From JAGVWJ01 sp964588555 (GTDB lineage Archaea > Micrarchaeota > Micrarchaeia > Anstonellales > Bilamarchaeaceae), in contig CAZPPT010000001.1 of the NCBI GenBank assembly GCA_964588555.1, positions 62,001 to 126,000 on the forward strand: a DNA stretch of 64,000 nucleotides, given 5' to 3'. Positions 33,257 through 41,603 of the stretch are shown here, piece by piece. Below the pieces are notes generated by a model, which was given only the letters and a program-made list of their open reading frames with translations, was not told where the DNA came from and ran no database searches. The stretch's first letter is position 1, and every line of letters starts with the position of its first letter. Position numbers and translations under genes: made by a program.

Positions 33257-33910
33257 TCAAAACCTCTTCTTCACCAAGTACGCGGCAATGTCCAGGCCAT
33301 GCTTGATGCTCAGCTTTGATTTTCCGCCTCTTTTTGCATATGATATGGGGAGTTCGCAAATCCTGAAGCCCCTTTTTACGGACTCTACAAACAGGTTCAC
33401 TTCCAGTTCAAAATGCGGCGCGTCGATAAAGAGCGACGTATATGCATTCTTGGTGAAACCCCACATGCCTGAACACACGTCGTTTATCTTTTTCTGGTAA
33501 AGAAGCGATGCAAGCGTGGTGAGAAAACGGTTTCCAAGTACATTTACAGGGGACATTGCACCGGTCTCGATCTTGCCGTCAAATCGCGAGCCGACGACTA
33601 CGTCGCATGATTTTAATTTTTCAAGAATTGAAGGGATCGCGTGCGCAGGGTACGTAAGGTCGGAATCCATGATGATGAGGTAGTCGCTTGTAATTTTTTC
33701 GAGCGCATACTTAACCGCCAACCCCTTGCCGCGTTTTTCGACGACGAGCGTTTCCGCATCTTTTTCCTGTGCGATCGCGACTGTCCGGTCTTTCGAATTA
33801 CTATCAACAACGAAGATGTGCGCATCCGGAACGACAGAACGTACCTGGTCGATCACTTTTGCAACGTTCCCCTCCTCGTTATAGGTAGGTAATAGTACCG
33901 TTAAGTCCAT
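33257..33910 (-). CDS. Dolichyl-phosphate-mannose-synthase-like glycosyltransferase
   Basis: 217-residue GT2 enzyme of the DPM1 group. VLLPTYNEEGNVAKVIDQ opens it, VDSNSKDRT is the nucleotide loop, and IIMDSDLTYP (near residue 95) contains the DxD-like motif. Further pieces are SRFDGKIETGAM and FELEVNLFVESVKRG. It has no C-terminal membrane domain, consistent with the soluble DPM1 form. It would load a sugar onto a polyprenyl phosphate. It is the last gene of the heptose operon (2-base gap), so it may use a heptose. Confidence 0.85.
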   Translation of the reverse strand: MDLTVLLPTYNEEGNVAKVIDQVRSVVPDAHIFVVDSNSKDRTVAIAQEKDAETLVVEKRGKGLAVKYALEKITSDYLIIMDSDLTYPAHAIPSILEKLKSCDVVVGSRFDGKIETGAMSPVNVLGNRFLTTLASLLYQKKINDVCSGMWGFTKNAYTSLFIDAPHFELEVNLFVESVKRGFRICELPISYAKRGGKSKLSIKHGLDIAAYLVKKRF

Positions 33911-33912
33911 AG

Positions 33913-34908
33913 TTATCCTTTCTTTATTTTTTCAATGATATTCGTACTTGAAAACCCGGCTGCAAGCGGGACATACTCCACAATTCCGCCATATTTTTGA
34001 ACTATTTTTTCCTCAGGTATACCCTTGCCTCTCCAATCACTTCCCTTCACATATACGTCAGGACGGATCATCTCGACAAGAAGAAGCGGGACGTCCTCGT
34101 CAAAAATAATGACATAGCCTACGGCTGCAAGTGCAGAAAGGACATACGCGCGTTCAAGTTCGTTGTTTATCGGCCTGTCTTTTCCCTTTATCTTGCGTAC
34201 GGAGCGGTCCGAATTTAAGCCGACGATGAGCACGTCCCCCTTTTTACGTGCCTCGTTTAGGTAATAGGCGTGCCCGGCATGGAGAAGGTCAAAGCAGCCG
34301 TTGGTAAACACCGTTTTCTTTTTTTGTTTTCTTAATTCTTCGGCAAGCGTGCCTACCTCGTTGAAAAGTACGAGCTTATCATTTGGGGGCAGCGGTTCTT
34401 TCCCATCAAGAATAATGGATGCTGCATCGTGCAAGTTGCGCGCATCCTTGCCAAGAAGGATGGTCCTGCAGGCCGCCTTTTTACCCGCCTCCACATCGCT
34501 TTGCCGGTCGCCGATCATCCATGAACCCTGAAGCGAAATGCCGTGGTCTTTTGCTGCCGCAAGTATCATGCCTGCCTTTGGCTTTCTGCACTCGCAGACA
34601 AGTGAGTATTCCTTTACCGTTCCTTCAGTTGGATGGTGCGGGCAAAAATAGATGGCGTCGATATGTGCACCCTTTTTCTTAAGCTCGGCAGTAAGCGCCT
34701 TGTTGAAGACATTGACGTCATCTTCGTTAAAATAGCCGCGTGCAACGCCAGCCTGGTTTGATATGATGATGACTAAAAGGCGGGCCTCGTTAAACCGCCT
34801 GATCGCCTCGCCCGCCCCTTCAAGGAGCTCAAGGTCCTCCGCCTTGTGGACATAGCCGCGGTCATGGACAATGACGCCGTCACGGTCAAGAAAGACTGCG
34901 CGTTTCAT
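33913..34908 (-). CDS. Fusion of heptose bisphosphate phosphatase and heptose-1-P adenylyltransferase
   Basis: 331 residues, two enzymes. Residues 1-175 are a GmhB/HisB-type HAD phosphatase: FLDRDGV (D8, D10), SNQ at 50-52, the zinc residues C89/H91/H92/C105/C107, and MIGDRQSD. Residues 195-331 are the HldE C-terminal nucleotidyltransferase with HAGH at 210-213 and VKGSDW. Together they remove the 7-phosphate and activate heptose-1-phosphate as the ADP-sugar. In bacteria GmhB is a separate protein. The start overlaps the kinase gene by four bases. Confidence 0.88.
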   Translation of the reverse strand: MKRAVFLDRDGVIVHDRGYVHKAEDLELLEGAGEAIRRFNEARLLVIIISNQAGVARGYFNEDDVNVFNKALTAELKKKGAHIDAIYFCPHHPTEGTVKEYSLVCECRKPKAGMILAAAKDHGISLQGSWMIGDRQSDVEAGKKAACRTILLGKDARNLHDAASIILDGKEPLPPNDKLVLFNEVGTLAEELRKQKKKTVFTNGCFDLLHAGHAYYLNEARKKGDVLIVGLNSDRSVRKIKGKDRPINNELERAYVLSALAAVGYVIIFDEDVPLLLVEMIRPDVYVKGSDWRGKGIPEEKIVQKYGGIVEYVPLAAGFSSTNIIEKIKKG

Positions 34909-35870
34909 TTTGATAACCGCCCCGTAAAGTTTTTGAAATCCTCAAGCGTGATATGCGGCCGCGTCCGTCCAATCGCAGTGCCTGCTGCAAAGTTCGCAAT
35001 ATGCGCACTATCCTCAAGCGAATAGCCGGATGCAAGTGCAAGTGCAAGGCTTGCGGTAAACACGTCTCCGGCACCGGAAACATTGACGATCTTTTGCGCG
35101 GTACTTGGGCTTGAGCCGTACTTTCGGTCCTCGACCCAAAGGATGCCCTTTTCAGAGCGCTTGACCACCACTCGCGAGTGCATAAGCTGTGCAAGCTTCT
35201 GTGCAAGCTGAAGTACGATACCGTCTTCGTTTGTCGGCTGCGTATTGAACGCATTGCACAGTTCAATGCGGTTTGGCGCAAGGATGTCCGCACCCTTGTA
35301 GTCAAGGATCGACCCCTTGCAGTCTACAAGGACCTGCTTTTTATGTTCTTTTGCCGCGGCAATGACAGATTCACGAACATGTTTGGTAAGAAGCCCCTTG
35401 CGGTAATCGGAAATGACGATAATGTCATGCAATGGGACGAGCTCGGCGATCTTTTTTGTGATAAGGTGCTCCGCATGCTTTGAAACGCCGTCAAGCACCT
35501 CCCTGTCAAAGCGCATAAGCATCTGCCAGAATGGGGATGTTGCAACGCAGCGCGTCTTGACGGTCGTTTTTCTCCCCTTTTCCAAAAGCACCTGGTCAAA
35601 TGATGCGCCGATGTCGCTGAAGAGCTTATGGAGTTTCTTTGCATCCTCGTCCTCCCCTGCAACTGAGATGATGGTCGGAAGCGCGCCCAAATGAAGGAGG
35701 TTTGTAAGCACGATGCCTGCGCCGCCGAGAAACATCTCTTCGGATTTGCAGTTGAGCACCGGTACGGGAGCTTCGGGGCAGATACGGTCAACTGTACCAT
35801 AGATATACTGGTCGATGATGATGTCGCCGATTAAGAGGATTTTTGCCTTTTTGAAAAAAACCATAGTCAC
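34905..35870 (-). CDS. D-glycero-D-manno-heptose-7-phosphate kinase (HldE N-domain type)
   Basis: 321-residue PfkB-family sugar kinase. It opens with ILLIGDIIIDQYIYG, carries the HldE marker PEAPVPVL and the GGAG motif near residue 50, and has the catalytic GAGD in NVSGAGDVFTA near 256-259. In bacterial HldE this domain is fused to the adenylyltransferase; here it is separate, and the adenylyltransferase is instead fused to the phosphatase. The product is heptose-1,7-bisphosphate. It overlaps both neighbours by four bases. Confidence 0.9.
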   Translation of the reverse strand: MTMVFFKKAKILLIGDIIIDQYIYGTVDRICPEAPVPVLNCKSEEMFLGGAGIVLTNLLHLGALPTIISVAGEDEDAKKLHKLFSDIGASFDQVLLEKGRKTTVKTRCVATSPFWQMLMRFDREVLDGVSKHAEHLITKKIAELVPLHDIIVISDYRKGLLTKHVRESVIAAAKEHKKQVLVDCKGSILDYKGADILAPNRIELCNAFNTQPTNEDGIVLQLAQKLAQLMHSRVVVKRSEKGILWVEDRKYGSSPSTAQKIVNVSGAGDVFTASLALALASGYSLEDSAHIANFAAGTAIGRTRPHITLEDFKNFTGRLSK

Positions 35871-36418
35871 AACCCCGCTTCAATTATCCCACAAATAAGG
35901 TGAATGATAAGGATGTGCATCTCCTGGATGCGCTGCGTATCGCTTGACGGGACAATAATTTCATGCGTGCACTGGCCTTTCAGTTTTCCGCCGCCTTTTC
36001 CAAGGAGCGCAATCGTGGCCATGCCGATTGATTTTGCCTTTTCGACTGCCTTAACAAGATTCATGGAATTGCCGCTTGTGGAAATGACAACGAGGACATC
36101 CTCGTGTCTTCCAAGCCCCTCCACCTGCCGCTCGAAAACATGCTCGAATCCGTAGTCATTTCCGATCGCAGTTATGTTCGAACTGTTTGTCGTAAGCGCG
36201 ATCGCGGCAAGCGCCTTTCGTTCCTTCATGAAGCGCCCGACAAGTTCTGCGGCAAAGTGCTGCGAATCCGAAGCGCTTCCGCCGTTGCCGCAAATAAGGA
36301 GCTTGCCGCCTTTTTTATAGGTTGCAAGGATAAGCTCGCCTGCCTTTTGTATGTCTTTTTCAGTAAGCTTTTTACATACTTCAATATGATCAGAAAGGTA
36401 ATTTTTGAGTGCTACCAT
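35867..36418 (-). CDS. gmhA: Phosphoheptose isomerase
   Basis: About 183 residues from ATG 36418 (upstream codons give an unlikely Cys-rich extension). A SIS-domain isomerase converting sedoheptulose-7-phosphate to D-glycero-D-manno-heptose-7-phosphate. The signature GNGGSASDSQHFAAELVGRF is at about 46-65, the substrate-binding STSGNS near 115 and the C-terminal catalytic region QEMHILIIHL. It is the first gene of the four-gene heptose operon. A similar but different SIS gene is at 57155. Confidence 0.9.
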   Translation of the reverse strand: MVALKNYLSDHIEVCKKLTEKDIQKAGELILATYKKGGKLLICGNGGSASDSQHFAAELVGRFMKERKALAAIALTTNSSNITAIGNDYGFEHVFERQVEGLGRHEDVLVVISTSGNSMNLVKAVEKAKSIGMATIALLGKGGGKLKGQCTHEIIVPSSDTQRIQEMHILIIHLICGIIEAGL

Positions 36419-36456
36419 AAAAAGCATATGGCAGGAGAAGATTAAAAATACTGTGA

Positions 36457-37350
36457 TTACGCAAACCGCACACGAACAAGTGCACAAGGAAGTCTTGGCA
36501 TGGCCGCTTTTTTGCCTGCTGCATGCGTCTTTGCATATCGAAGATCACGTGCATACGCCTCTGCCAATTTTTTCTTGCGCGCAGTATCGCGCTCAAGCGA
36601 CCGCTTTTCTGCGTAGTGGTTCAGGATGGCGAACATGTGGGCATTAAACTGTTTTTCTGCTTGCGTTCTAGACATGCAACGGTCAGGGTGAAACTCGCCC
36701 CTCCTGCTAATGAGCTCGTCGAGGGACATGCCGCGTAACCGTGCATACTCGCGTAGTTTGCCATCGACAAACTGCTGCTGGAGTTTTTTTACCTGCGTTT
36801 CAAGAATGGGGAGCAAAAGCTGGACTGTTTCCAACGCCTCGTGCACATACGGCGGTACATGGATCGGACGGTCTGTTGATTGGTTCAATAATGGTGAATG
36901 GGAGGACAACAAAGCCTTGAGCGGTGCAAGCGCCGCCCTGAGCATTACAAGCGATTCCTTTGGCATGGCGGAAAGAAGCACCAATCCTTCCGCTTCTTTG
37001 GTTATCGCTGCATGGTCGGAAATAAGGCGCTCGCCTGATTCTACAAAATGGGCAAGCACCATGCCAAGCGTCGGCTCTTCGGACGGGCGTATATTCTCCA
37101 GAAGTGGATCCGTAACTTGATGGCCTGCCTTTTTGTCAAGCTCAGCAATTACATCCGGGCCAAAACTATCAACTGCTGTGCGCATGAGTGCAACAGGCAG
37201 CTGGCGTGCGAGTGGAAGGGAGGGGACAGGTTTACCACCAGCGAGAAAATTCTTCTTTTCATTAAATGAAAAAATCTTAATATTTTTATTAGGGGTAGTA
37301 TTACTATCAGGAATTATGAAATTTAGGTTGAAATCTCTATCTTTACCCAT
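36457..37350 (-). CDS. Orphan helical protein
   Basis: 297 residues, not recognised. An N-terminal stretch of about 40 residues is probably disordered (PDSNTTPNKNIK). A long helical body follows, and residues 205-240 resemble a J-domain-like or zinc-free helical pair (REYARLRGMSLDELISRR, FHPDRCMSRTQAEKQFNAH). HPDRC with Q-A-E-K-x-F is reminiscent of DnaJ's HPD and following helix, but the order and surroundings do not convince me. The tail is very basic. It is upstream of gmhA on the same strand with a 38-base gap. Confidence 0.5.
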   Translation of the reverse strand: MGKDRDFNLNFIIPDSNTTPNKNIKIFSFNEKKNFLAGGKPVPSLPLARQLPVALMRTAVDSFGPDVIAELDKKAGHQVTDPLLENIRPSEEPTLGMVLAHFVESGERLISDHAAITKEAEGLVLLSAMPKESLVMLRAALAPLKALLSSHSPLLNQSTDRPIHVPPYVHEALETVQLLLPILETQVKKLQQQFVDGKLREYARLRGMSLDELISRRGEFHPDRCMSRTQAEKQFNAHMFAILNHYAEKRSLERDTARKKKLAEAYARDLRYAKTHAAGKKAAMPRLPCALVRVRFA

Positions 37351-37441
37351 ACGTACACCTTTATGTTATAGAATAATAAAATAAATGTTTTAAAATATAT
37401 CTTTTGGCAAAGGGCAGCAAATAAAAACGTTTTATCCCTAG

Positions 37442-38065
37442 GTGTATCTGATGAAAGGGTATATCACGTTTCTCCTTGTATTTGCAGGAATCGCAGTGAT
37501 ACTGGCAACCATATCCATCATGACGCAGAACCGTATCAATCACGCACGAGCGATTGAATTGGAAAAAATGTATTATCTTGAACTGGACGTGAAAAATACG
37601 CTTCTTGATCTTGCAAAACAGGGTGCAAACGAGGCGATACGAAAATACATTGCAGAGGAAACGGCAAAGGCGCTTATCCTGAAAAAGCCGCTCTATCTTG
37701 ACAAGGAAGAGATGGTACGCCGCGCGCAGGCCGGGGCACATGATGAAATGAAAAAAATTAGGGAGTTTGACTTTGGGCCTGAGTACGGGGTCATAGCATG
37801 GTGCGGCAGCACGACTGATGAGGAGCTTGGCAGGCTTGCCTCGCGGATATATGCCTCAAAAAGGGCACATGCCTGCGCGGAATGCACAGGTATCGAGGAT
37901 GAGGGTTGCAAAGACTATATCCAGGTGCATCTCGACGATGAAGGCAGTAGTGCGCAGGTACAGTTTCTCAAAAGCGGCCCCGTACCGGGGATTATTGGCG
38001 TTTCAGTATACAGTACGGCCGAACTTGCCTCGGCCTCATACATACCGCCAGGAGTGATACGGTGA
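37442..38065 (+). CDS. Pilin-like membrane-anchored protein 1
   Basis: 207 residues. A single N-terminal hydrophobic helix (ITFLLVFAGIAVILATISIM) is followed by a long amphipathic helix and a globular C-terminal domain with four cysteines (WCGS, CAECTGIEDEGC). The layout matches type IV pilin-like proteins, though the classical QxSxE signal is absent. It is the first of three adjacent small genes of the same architecture (gaps of 4 and 0 bases). Role in a pilus or surface filament is inferred. Confidence 0.55.
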   Translation: MYLMKGYITFLLVFAGIAVILATISIMTQNRINHARAIELEKMYYLELDVKNTLLDLAKQGANEAIRKYIAEETAKALILKKPLYLDKEEMVRRAQAGAHDEMKKIREFDFGPEYGVIAWCGSTTDEELGRLASRIYASKRAHACAECTGIEDEGCKDYIQVHLDDEGSSAQVQFLKSGPVPGIIGVSVYSTAELASASYIPPGVIR

Positions 38066-38069
38066 GCGT

Positions 38070-38468
38070 ATGAAAGCATTCATATCGTTTGACGCGCTCT
38101 TTAGCATTCTCCCCATTTTACTCATTCTCGTATACACGATGGAATATGCAGACTCGCTTAACAAGAAATACGTTGAACATCTTGCGGCAAACCGGCTCCA
38201 TAACAAGCTTGTCGCAATCGCGGACCTTACCGTGACAAAGCTTGCAGCACGAAAAGAAGTGGCTTCGGGCCATTACGGAAGCACCGCATACCCAAACTGG
38301 ATAAGCGAAAACGAACTTGCAAGCCTAAATAGGGAAGAACTGCAAAAGACCATGAACCTCAAGGAGCTCACCATTGGCTGGCAACGCACTGAAAAAAACT
38401 GCATCTACCGGCTTGTTGTTTTTGAAGATGAATTGGAAATACGGCAGTTATTCGTATGTGGTGAATAG
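38070..38468 (+). CDS. Pilin-like membrane-anchored protein 2
   Basis: 132 residues. It starts MKAFISFDALFSILPILLIL, a hydrophobic helix with an acidic residue in a pilin-like position, followed by an amphipathic helix (EHLAANRLHNKLVAIADL) and a short C-terminal beta region with two cysteines (NCIYR, LFVCGE). No homology I can name. It sits 4 bases after its neighbour and its stop is immediately followed by the next ATG. Confidence 0.5.
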   Translation: MKAFISFDALFSILPILLILVYTMEYADSLNKKYVEHLAANRLHNKLVAIADLTVTKLAARKEVASGHYGSTAYPNWISENELASLNREELQKTMNLKELTIGWQRTEKNCIYRLVVFEDELEIRQLFVCGE

Positions 38469-38846
38469 ATGCAGACACTTGAGGCGATCATTTCCCTTTT
38501 TATGTTCATGTCGTTTATCACCCTTGTTGCTTCTGAATGGCATGTTCCGGTCGAAATCGACAGCTCGCTCTATAAGCACCAGCTTGCAAATGACGTGTGG
38601 CGTGTCTTATATTTGCGGGGGGATTTTACCGGTTTTAGTTTTGAGGCGGCAAATGCCGCCCGCATAAAGGCGGAACTGGACGTACATACAATTGGCGAGC
38701 TTACGTCACATTGCATATTTGTTGGCGGGGAGCGGATCACAAACTGCCGGGGGGAACCGGTTCAAAGGGTCGTAAGCACAGAACGGGTTACGCTGGTAAA
38801 TGGCAACCCCGAAAAAATAACCGTGACCCTTGCCACTAAGGAATAA
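38469..38846 (+). CDS. Pilin-like membrane-anchored protein 3
   Basis: 125 residues, beginning MQTLEAIISLFMFMSFITLVAS: an N-terminal hydrophobic helix with a glutamate near position 5, the place of the conserved Glu5 of mature pilins. The rest is a small beta-rich domain with two cysteines (HCIFV, TNCRG), probably disulfide-linked outside the cell. It completes the three-gene set. Similar small proteins are common in archaeal pilus loci. Confidence 0.5.
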   Translation: MQTLEAIISLFMFMSFITLVASEWHVPVEIDSSLYKHQLANDVWRVLYLRGDFTGFSFEAANAARIKAELDVHTIGELTSHCIFVGGERITNCRGEPVQRVVSTERVTLVNGNPEKITVTLATKE

Positions 38847-38870
38847 AAACAGGTCCTCCGATATGAAGTT

Positions 38871-39437
38871 ATGAAAAAGGAAATACTGGTCATTCTTGCG
38901 CTCATTGCAGTTGTCGCATTCATAGTCTTACTTCCCGAACAAAAGCCGCCGGTACTTGGCGACGTGCACGTGCACGCTGATTTCAAGGTATTTCTAGACG
39001 GAATACCTTACAACTTCTCGCAGGAAAAATACATGTCTGGTAGAAATAAGGCATTGAGCAACTTTATCCACCTTCATGATATGGAAGGCGACGTGATACA
39101 CCAACACATGAGCGGTGTGACGCTTGGACAATTCTTCACGTCCCTTGGCATGCAATTTAACAGCAGCTGTTTTGTTACTGATGAAAAGGCGTATTGCACA
39201 ACACATGAAAAACGCCTCAGGTTCTTTGTAAATGGACGGGAGCGCACTGAGTTTGACGGCTATGTGATTAGCGACCGTGACCGAATTCTTATTACATATG
39301 GGAACGTTGGGGTAACAGTTATAAATGAGCTTACAGAAGTAACAGACAAGGCATGCATTTATTCTGGAACGTGTCCGGAACGCGGATCGCCTCCCGAAGA
39401 AGGGACATGCAATGCAGGAGAAACGTGTATAGCGTGA
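38871..39437 (+). CDS. Membrane-anchored extracytoplasmic protein, histidine-rich
   Basis: 188 residues. An N-terminal hydrophobic anchor (LVILALIAVVAFIVLLP) is followed by a domain starting VHVHADFKVFLDG, with more histidines in FIHLHDMEGDVIHQHMSG, which could bind metal. The C-terminal end has paired cysteines (KACIYSGTCPERG, GTCNAGETC). It precedes, with a 4-base gap, a thioredoxin-like membrane protein, so a role in redox or metal handling outside the membrane is likely. I do not know a named family. Confidence 0.6.
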   Translation: MKKEILVILALIAVVAFIVLLPEQKPPVLGDVHVHADFKVFLDGIPYNFSQEKYMSGRNKALSNFIHLHDMEGDVIHQHMSGVTLGQFFTSLGMQFNSSCFVTDEKAYCTTHEKRLRFFVNGRERTEFDGYVISDRDRILITYGNVGVTVINELTEVTDKACIYSGTCPERGSPPEEGTCNAGETCIA

Positions 39438-39441
39438 TACC

Positions 39442-39807
39442 ATGGTAAAAACTGAATATGTCATGATAGCAGTTGCAATAGTAATCATAGGGGCAGTCGT
39501 ACTGAACCCATTTGGGAATAATGGGGCAAAAGAGGAATTTGCCGCATGCCTCACGGAAAAAGGGGCAAAATTCTATGGCGCATTCTGGTGTCCCCACTGC
39601 AATGACCAAAAAGCGCTCTTTGGCAGCGCAGCAAAATCGCTTCCCTATATCGAATGCTCGACACCTGATGGAAGCGGCCAGCTACAGGCATGTAGGGATG
39701 CACAAATAGGCGGGTATCCGACCTGGAGATTCGACGACGGCTCGGAAGTGATGCGCGTGCTTAGCTTAGAAGAGCTTGCCGGGCGTACCGGCTGCACGCT
39801 TACGTAA
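39442..39807 (+). CDS. Membrane-anchored thioredoxin-like protein
   Basis: 121 residues. One N-terminal helix (VMIAVAIVIIGAVVL) is followed by a thioredoxin fold with the active site WCPHC in FYGAFWCPHCNDQKALF (C46 and C49). This matches the thioredoxin domain that usually accompanies VKOR disulfide-bond enzymes. The cis-proline is in GGYPTW. No VKOR is in this window. Probably an oxidase or isomerase of exported proteins, such as the cysteine-bearing pilin-like proteins just upstream. Confidence 0.85.
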   Translation: MVKTEYVMIAVAIVIIGAVVLNPFGNNGAKEEFAACLTEKGAKFYGAFWCPHCNDQKALFGSAAKSLPYIECSTPDGSGQLQACRDAQIGGYPTWRFDDGSEVMRVLSLEELAGRTGCTLT

Positions 39808-40357
39808 TGCTCTTTTTCCATGCATCATGGCCATATTCGCCAAGCCAGCTCATCTTTTCACGGTACTCGGGCATCGCATGGCTTATGATGTTCCAAAACT
39901 GTTTTGAATGGTTCCGCACCTTCAGGTGTGTAAGCTCATGAAGAAGTAAATAATCAAGGACGGCAGGTGGCAGGAAAAGCGCCCGGAAGGCGATGCTGAT
40001 ATTGTGTCGTGGTGAACAGCTTCCAAAGCTATGCTCATTGTCCCTAATGAAAAGGCGGTTTACCGGCTCGTGAAAATAACGCTCGTTAAGTTCATGTATA
40101 CGTGCATGGATTATCGGATGGGCAAGGCGTGAGAGGCACCTGCGGACGAGCGTTGAAAAAAGATGACCATGGTGTGTGCACTCTAAAGGGAGGCGCACGA
40201 TAATTGCTGAATCGTCAACGTAGGCAGTTGCCCGTTTTTGAGGTGATGTGACTGAAATGAGCTTGAACGCCCTGCCCAAAAATCTGACGGTTTGGCCGGG
40301 AAAAAACACGACCCGTGAGTGGTTGTGACGTGCCATAGGGCTATTTATCCAAAACAA
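39800..40357 (-). CDS. YgjP/DUF45-family metallopeptidase-like protein
   Basis: 185 residues with the hallmark HELTHLKVRNHSKQFW at 140-155, the zinc motif HExxH followed by the conserved HSxxFW of the YgjP/SprT-like group. Upstream, EPVNRLFIRDNEHSFGSCSPRHNI matches the DUF45 stretch (R...WGSCS...I). Function in archaea is not established. It overlaps the thioredoxin gene (convergent) by 8 bases and the GT9 gene by 17. A second start at 40336 is possible. Confidence 0.85.
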   Translation of the reverse strand: MFWINSPMARHNHSRVVFFPGQTVRFLGRAFKLISVTSPQKRATAYVDDSAIIVRLPLECTHHGHLFSTLVRRCLSRLAHPIIHARIHELNERYFHEPVNRLFIRDNEHSFGSCSPRHNISIAFRALFLPPAVLDYLLLHELTHLKVRNHSKQFWNIISHAMPEYREKMSWLGEYGHDAWKKSIT

Positions 40358-41543
40358 TGCTTAAAACCTTCCTCTCAACCTCGTCAACGGATATGTCCTT
40401 CATGCACTTTGCATAGGTCTTATTGATGCATACGATCTCCTTTGATGTCACGTTTGATGCGCAAGGGCTGCACCAAATGCCCTTGTAGACAAAGTGGACA
40501 TTTTTACCCCACGCACCGTAGGTACGCGGGTCAGTCGGGCCATAAAGGATAACTGAGCTTGCACCCATTGCCGCGGCAAGATGCGCAGGCCCGGTATCTG
40601 CTGAAACGTATGCATGCGACTTTGTCATCAGATAGGCAAGTTCGGAAAGCGAAATATTGCAAAAATCAAGTGAGGGGGACGTCGATAATTCCTTAAACCT
40701 GGCGACCTCCGGTGCATCTTGTTTTGATCCGATAAGTGCGATTTGGTATCCGTGTGTGACGAGTCGCTTAGCGAGGGACACGTAGTTTTCAATATCCCAT
40801 CTTTTTTCAGGAGCATTCGGCCCGTTCCCGACATGAAAAATGATAAACGGGGAGTTTGGGAGCCGCGGGTCGATTGAAGCGCGATCGGCATCCCCATATA
40901 CAATCGGTTCAAGTGCCACGCTTTCCTTATTTAGCATGGGCACTTGTACGTAATAGAGCAATTTCTGGAACTGAAGCACCGCATGCTCCTTATCTGAACA
41001 AGGGATGGCCATATCGTAGAGAAGTTCACGCGGGTTGCCGTCGATGCCAAACCCGACTGAGAATTTCCGCCCGCCCAAAAACGATATGATGGCCGAGGTG
41101 CGGGAAAACTGCTCAAAGTCGATGACTATGTCGATATTTTGTTTTCTTAACTCGATAAGGGCGGCGATAATACGGAACGGGACAAGCACGAAGTTCGAGA
41201 TGTCGATATCAATGACGCGGTCGACCGCTTTGAAATGATTAACGAGCTTGGTATTGTTTTTAAGGGTCAGGAAGATAAGTTCTGCACCGGGATACGTTTC
41301 CTTGAGCTGGCGGAATACGGGAGATATCATAAGGATGTTCCCAAAGCCAAAGAACTTGACAAGCGCGATTTTTTTAACTTCATACGGAAGCGCGCGTTTA
41401 CGGCTAAATAGTGCCAATACGCTGCAGATGATGCTGCCGATTTTGATATCAAGGAGCCGCATAAGCGCAATCTTGTCAAACCGGGACCTTGATTTGATTT
41501 CCTGCGGGCTTGCCGTTTCGTTTTTCCTATTCTCTGTCATCAT
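40341..41543 (-). CDS. GT9 heptosyltransferase-like protein
   Basis: 400 residues with the GT-B fold of ADP-heptose:LPS heptosyltransferases (WaaC/WaaF). Landmarks are IALVKFFGFGNILMISPVFRQL (N-terminal loop that holds the sugar nucleotide), a central linker, FIIFHVGNGPNAPEKRWDIENY, and YVSADTGPAHLAAAMGASSVILYGPTDP, the nucleotide-binding signature. Together with the ADP-heptose operon 4 kb away it makes a consistent heptose-transfer pathway. The acceptor cannot be LPS in an archaeon, so a surface glycan or lipid is expected. N-terminal start uncertain by up to 30 residues. Confidence 0.85.
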   Translation of the reverse strand: MMTENRKNETASPQEIKSRSRFDKIALMRLLDIKIGSIICSVLALFSRKRALPYEVKKIALVKFFGFGNILMISPVFRQLKETYPGAELIFLTLKNNTKLVNHFKAVDRVIDIDISNFVLVPFRIIAALIELRKQNIDIVIDFEQFSRTSAIISFLGGRKFSVGFGIDGNPRELLYDMAIPCSDKEHAVLQFQKLLYYVQVPMLNKESVALEPIVYGDADRASIDPRLPNSPFIIFHVGNGPNAPEKRWDIENYVSLAKRLVTHGYQIALIGSKQDAPEVARFKELSTSPSLDFCNISLSELAYLMTKSHAYVSADTGPAHLAAAMGASSVILYGPTDPRTYGAWGKNVHFVYKGIWCSPCASNVTSKEIVCINKTYAKCMKDISVDEVERKVLSIVLDK

Positions 41544-41603
41544 ACCACGCGTAATTTAAAGCCTGTCGTTTACTAATTAATAACAAATTATAAAGGGATA
41601 TAT

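Noticed and set aside
36457..37350. J-domain (DnaJ-like) call for the orphan upstream of gmhA
   Set aside because: An HPD-like FHPDRC with a following helix is present, but the preceding helix and spacing are not convincing enough to name it.
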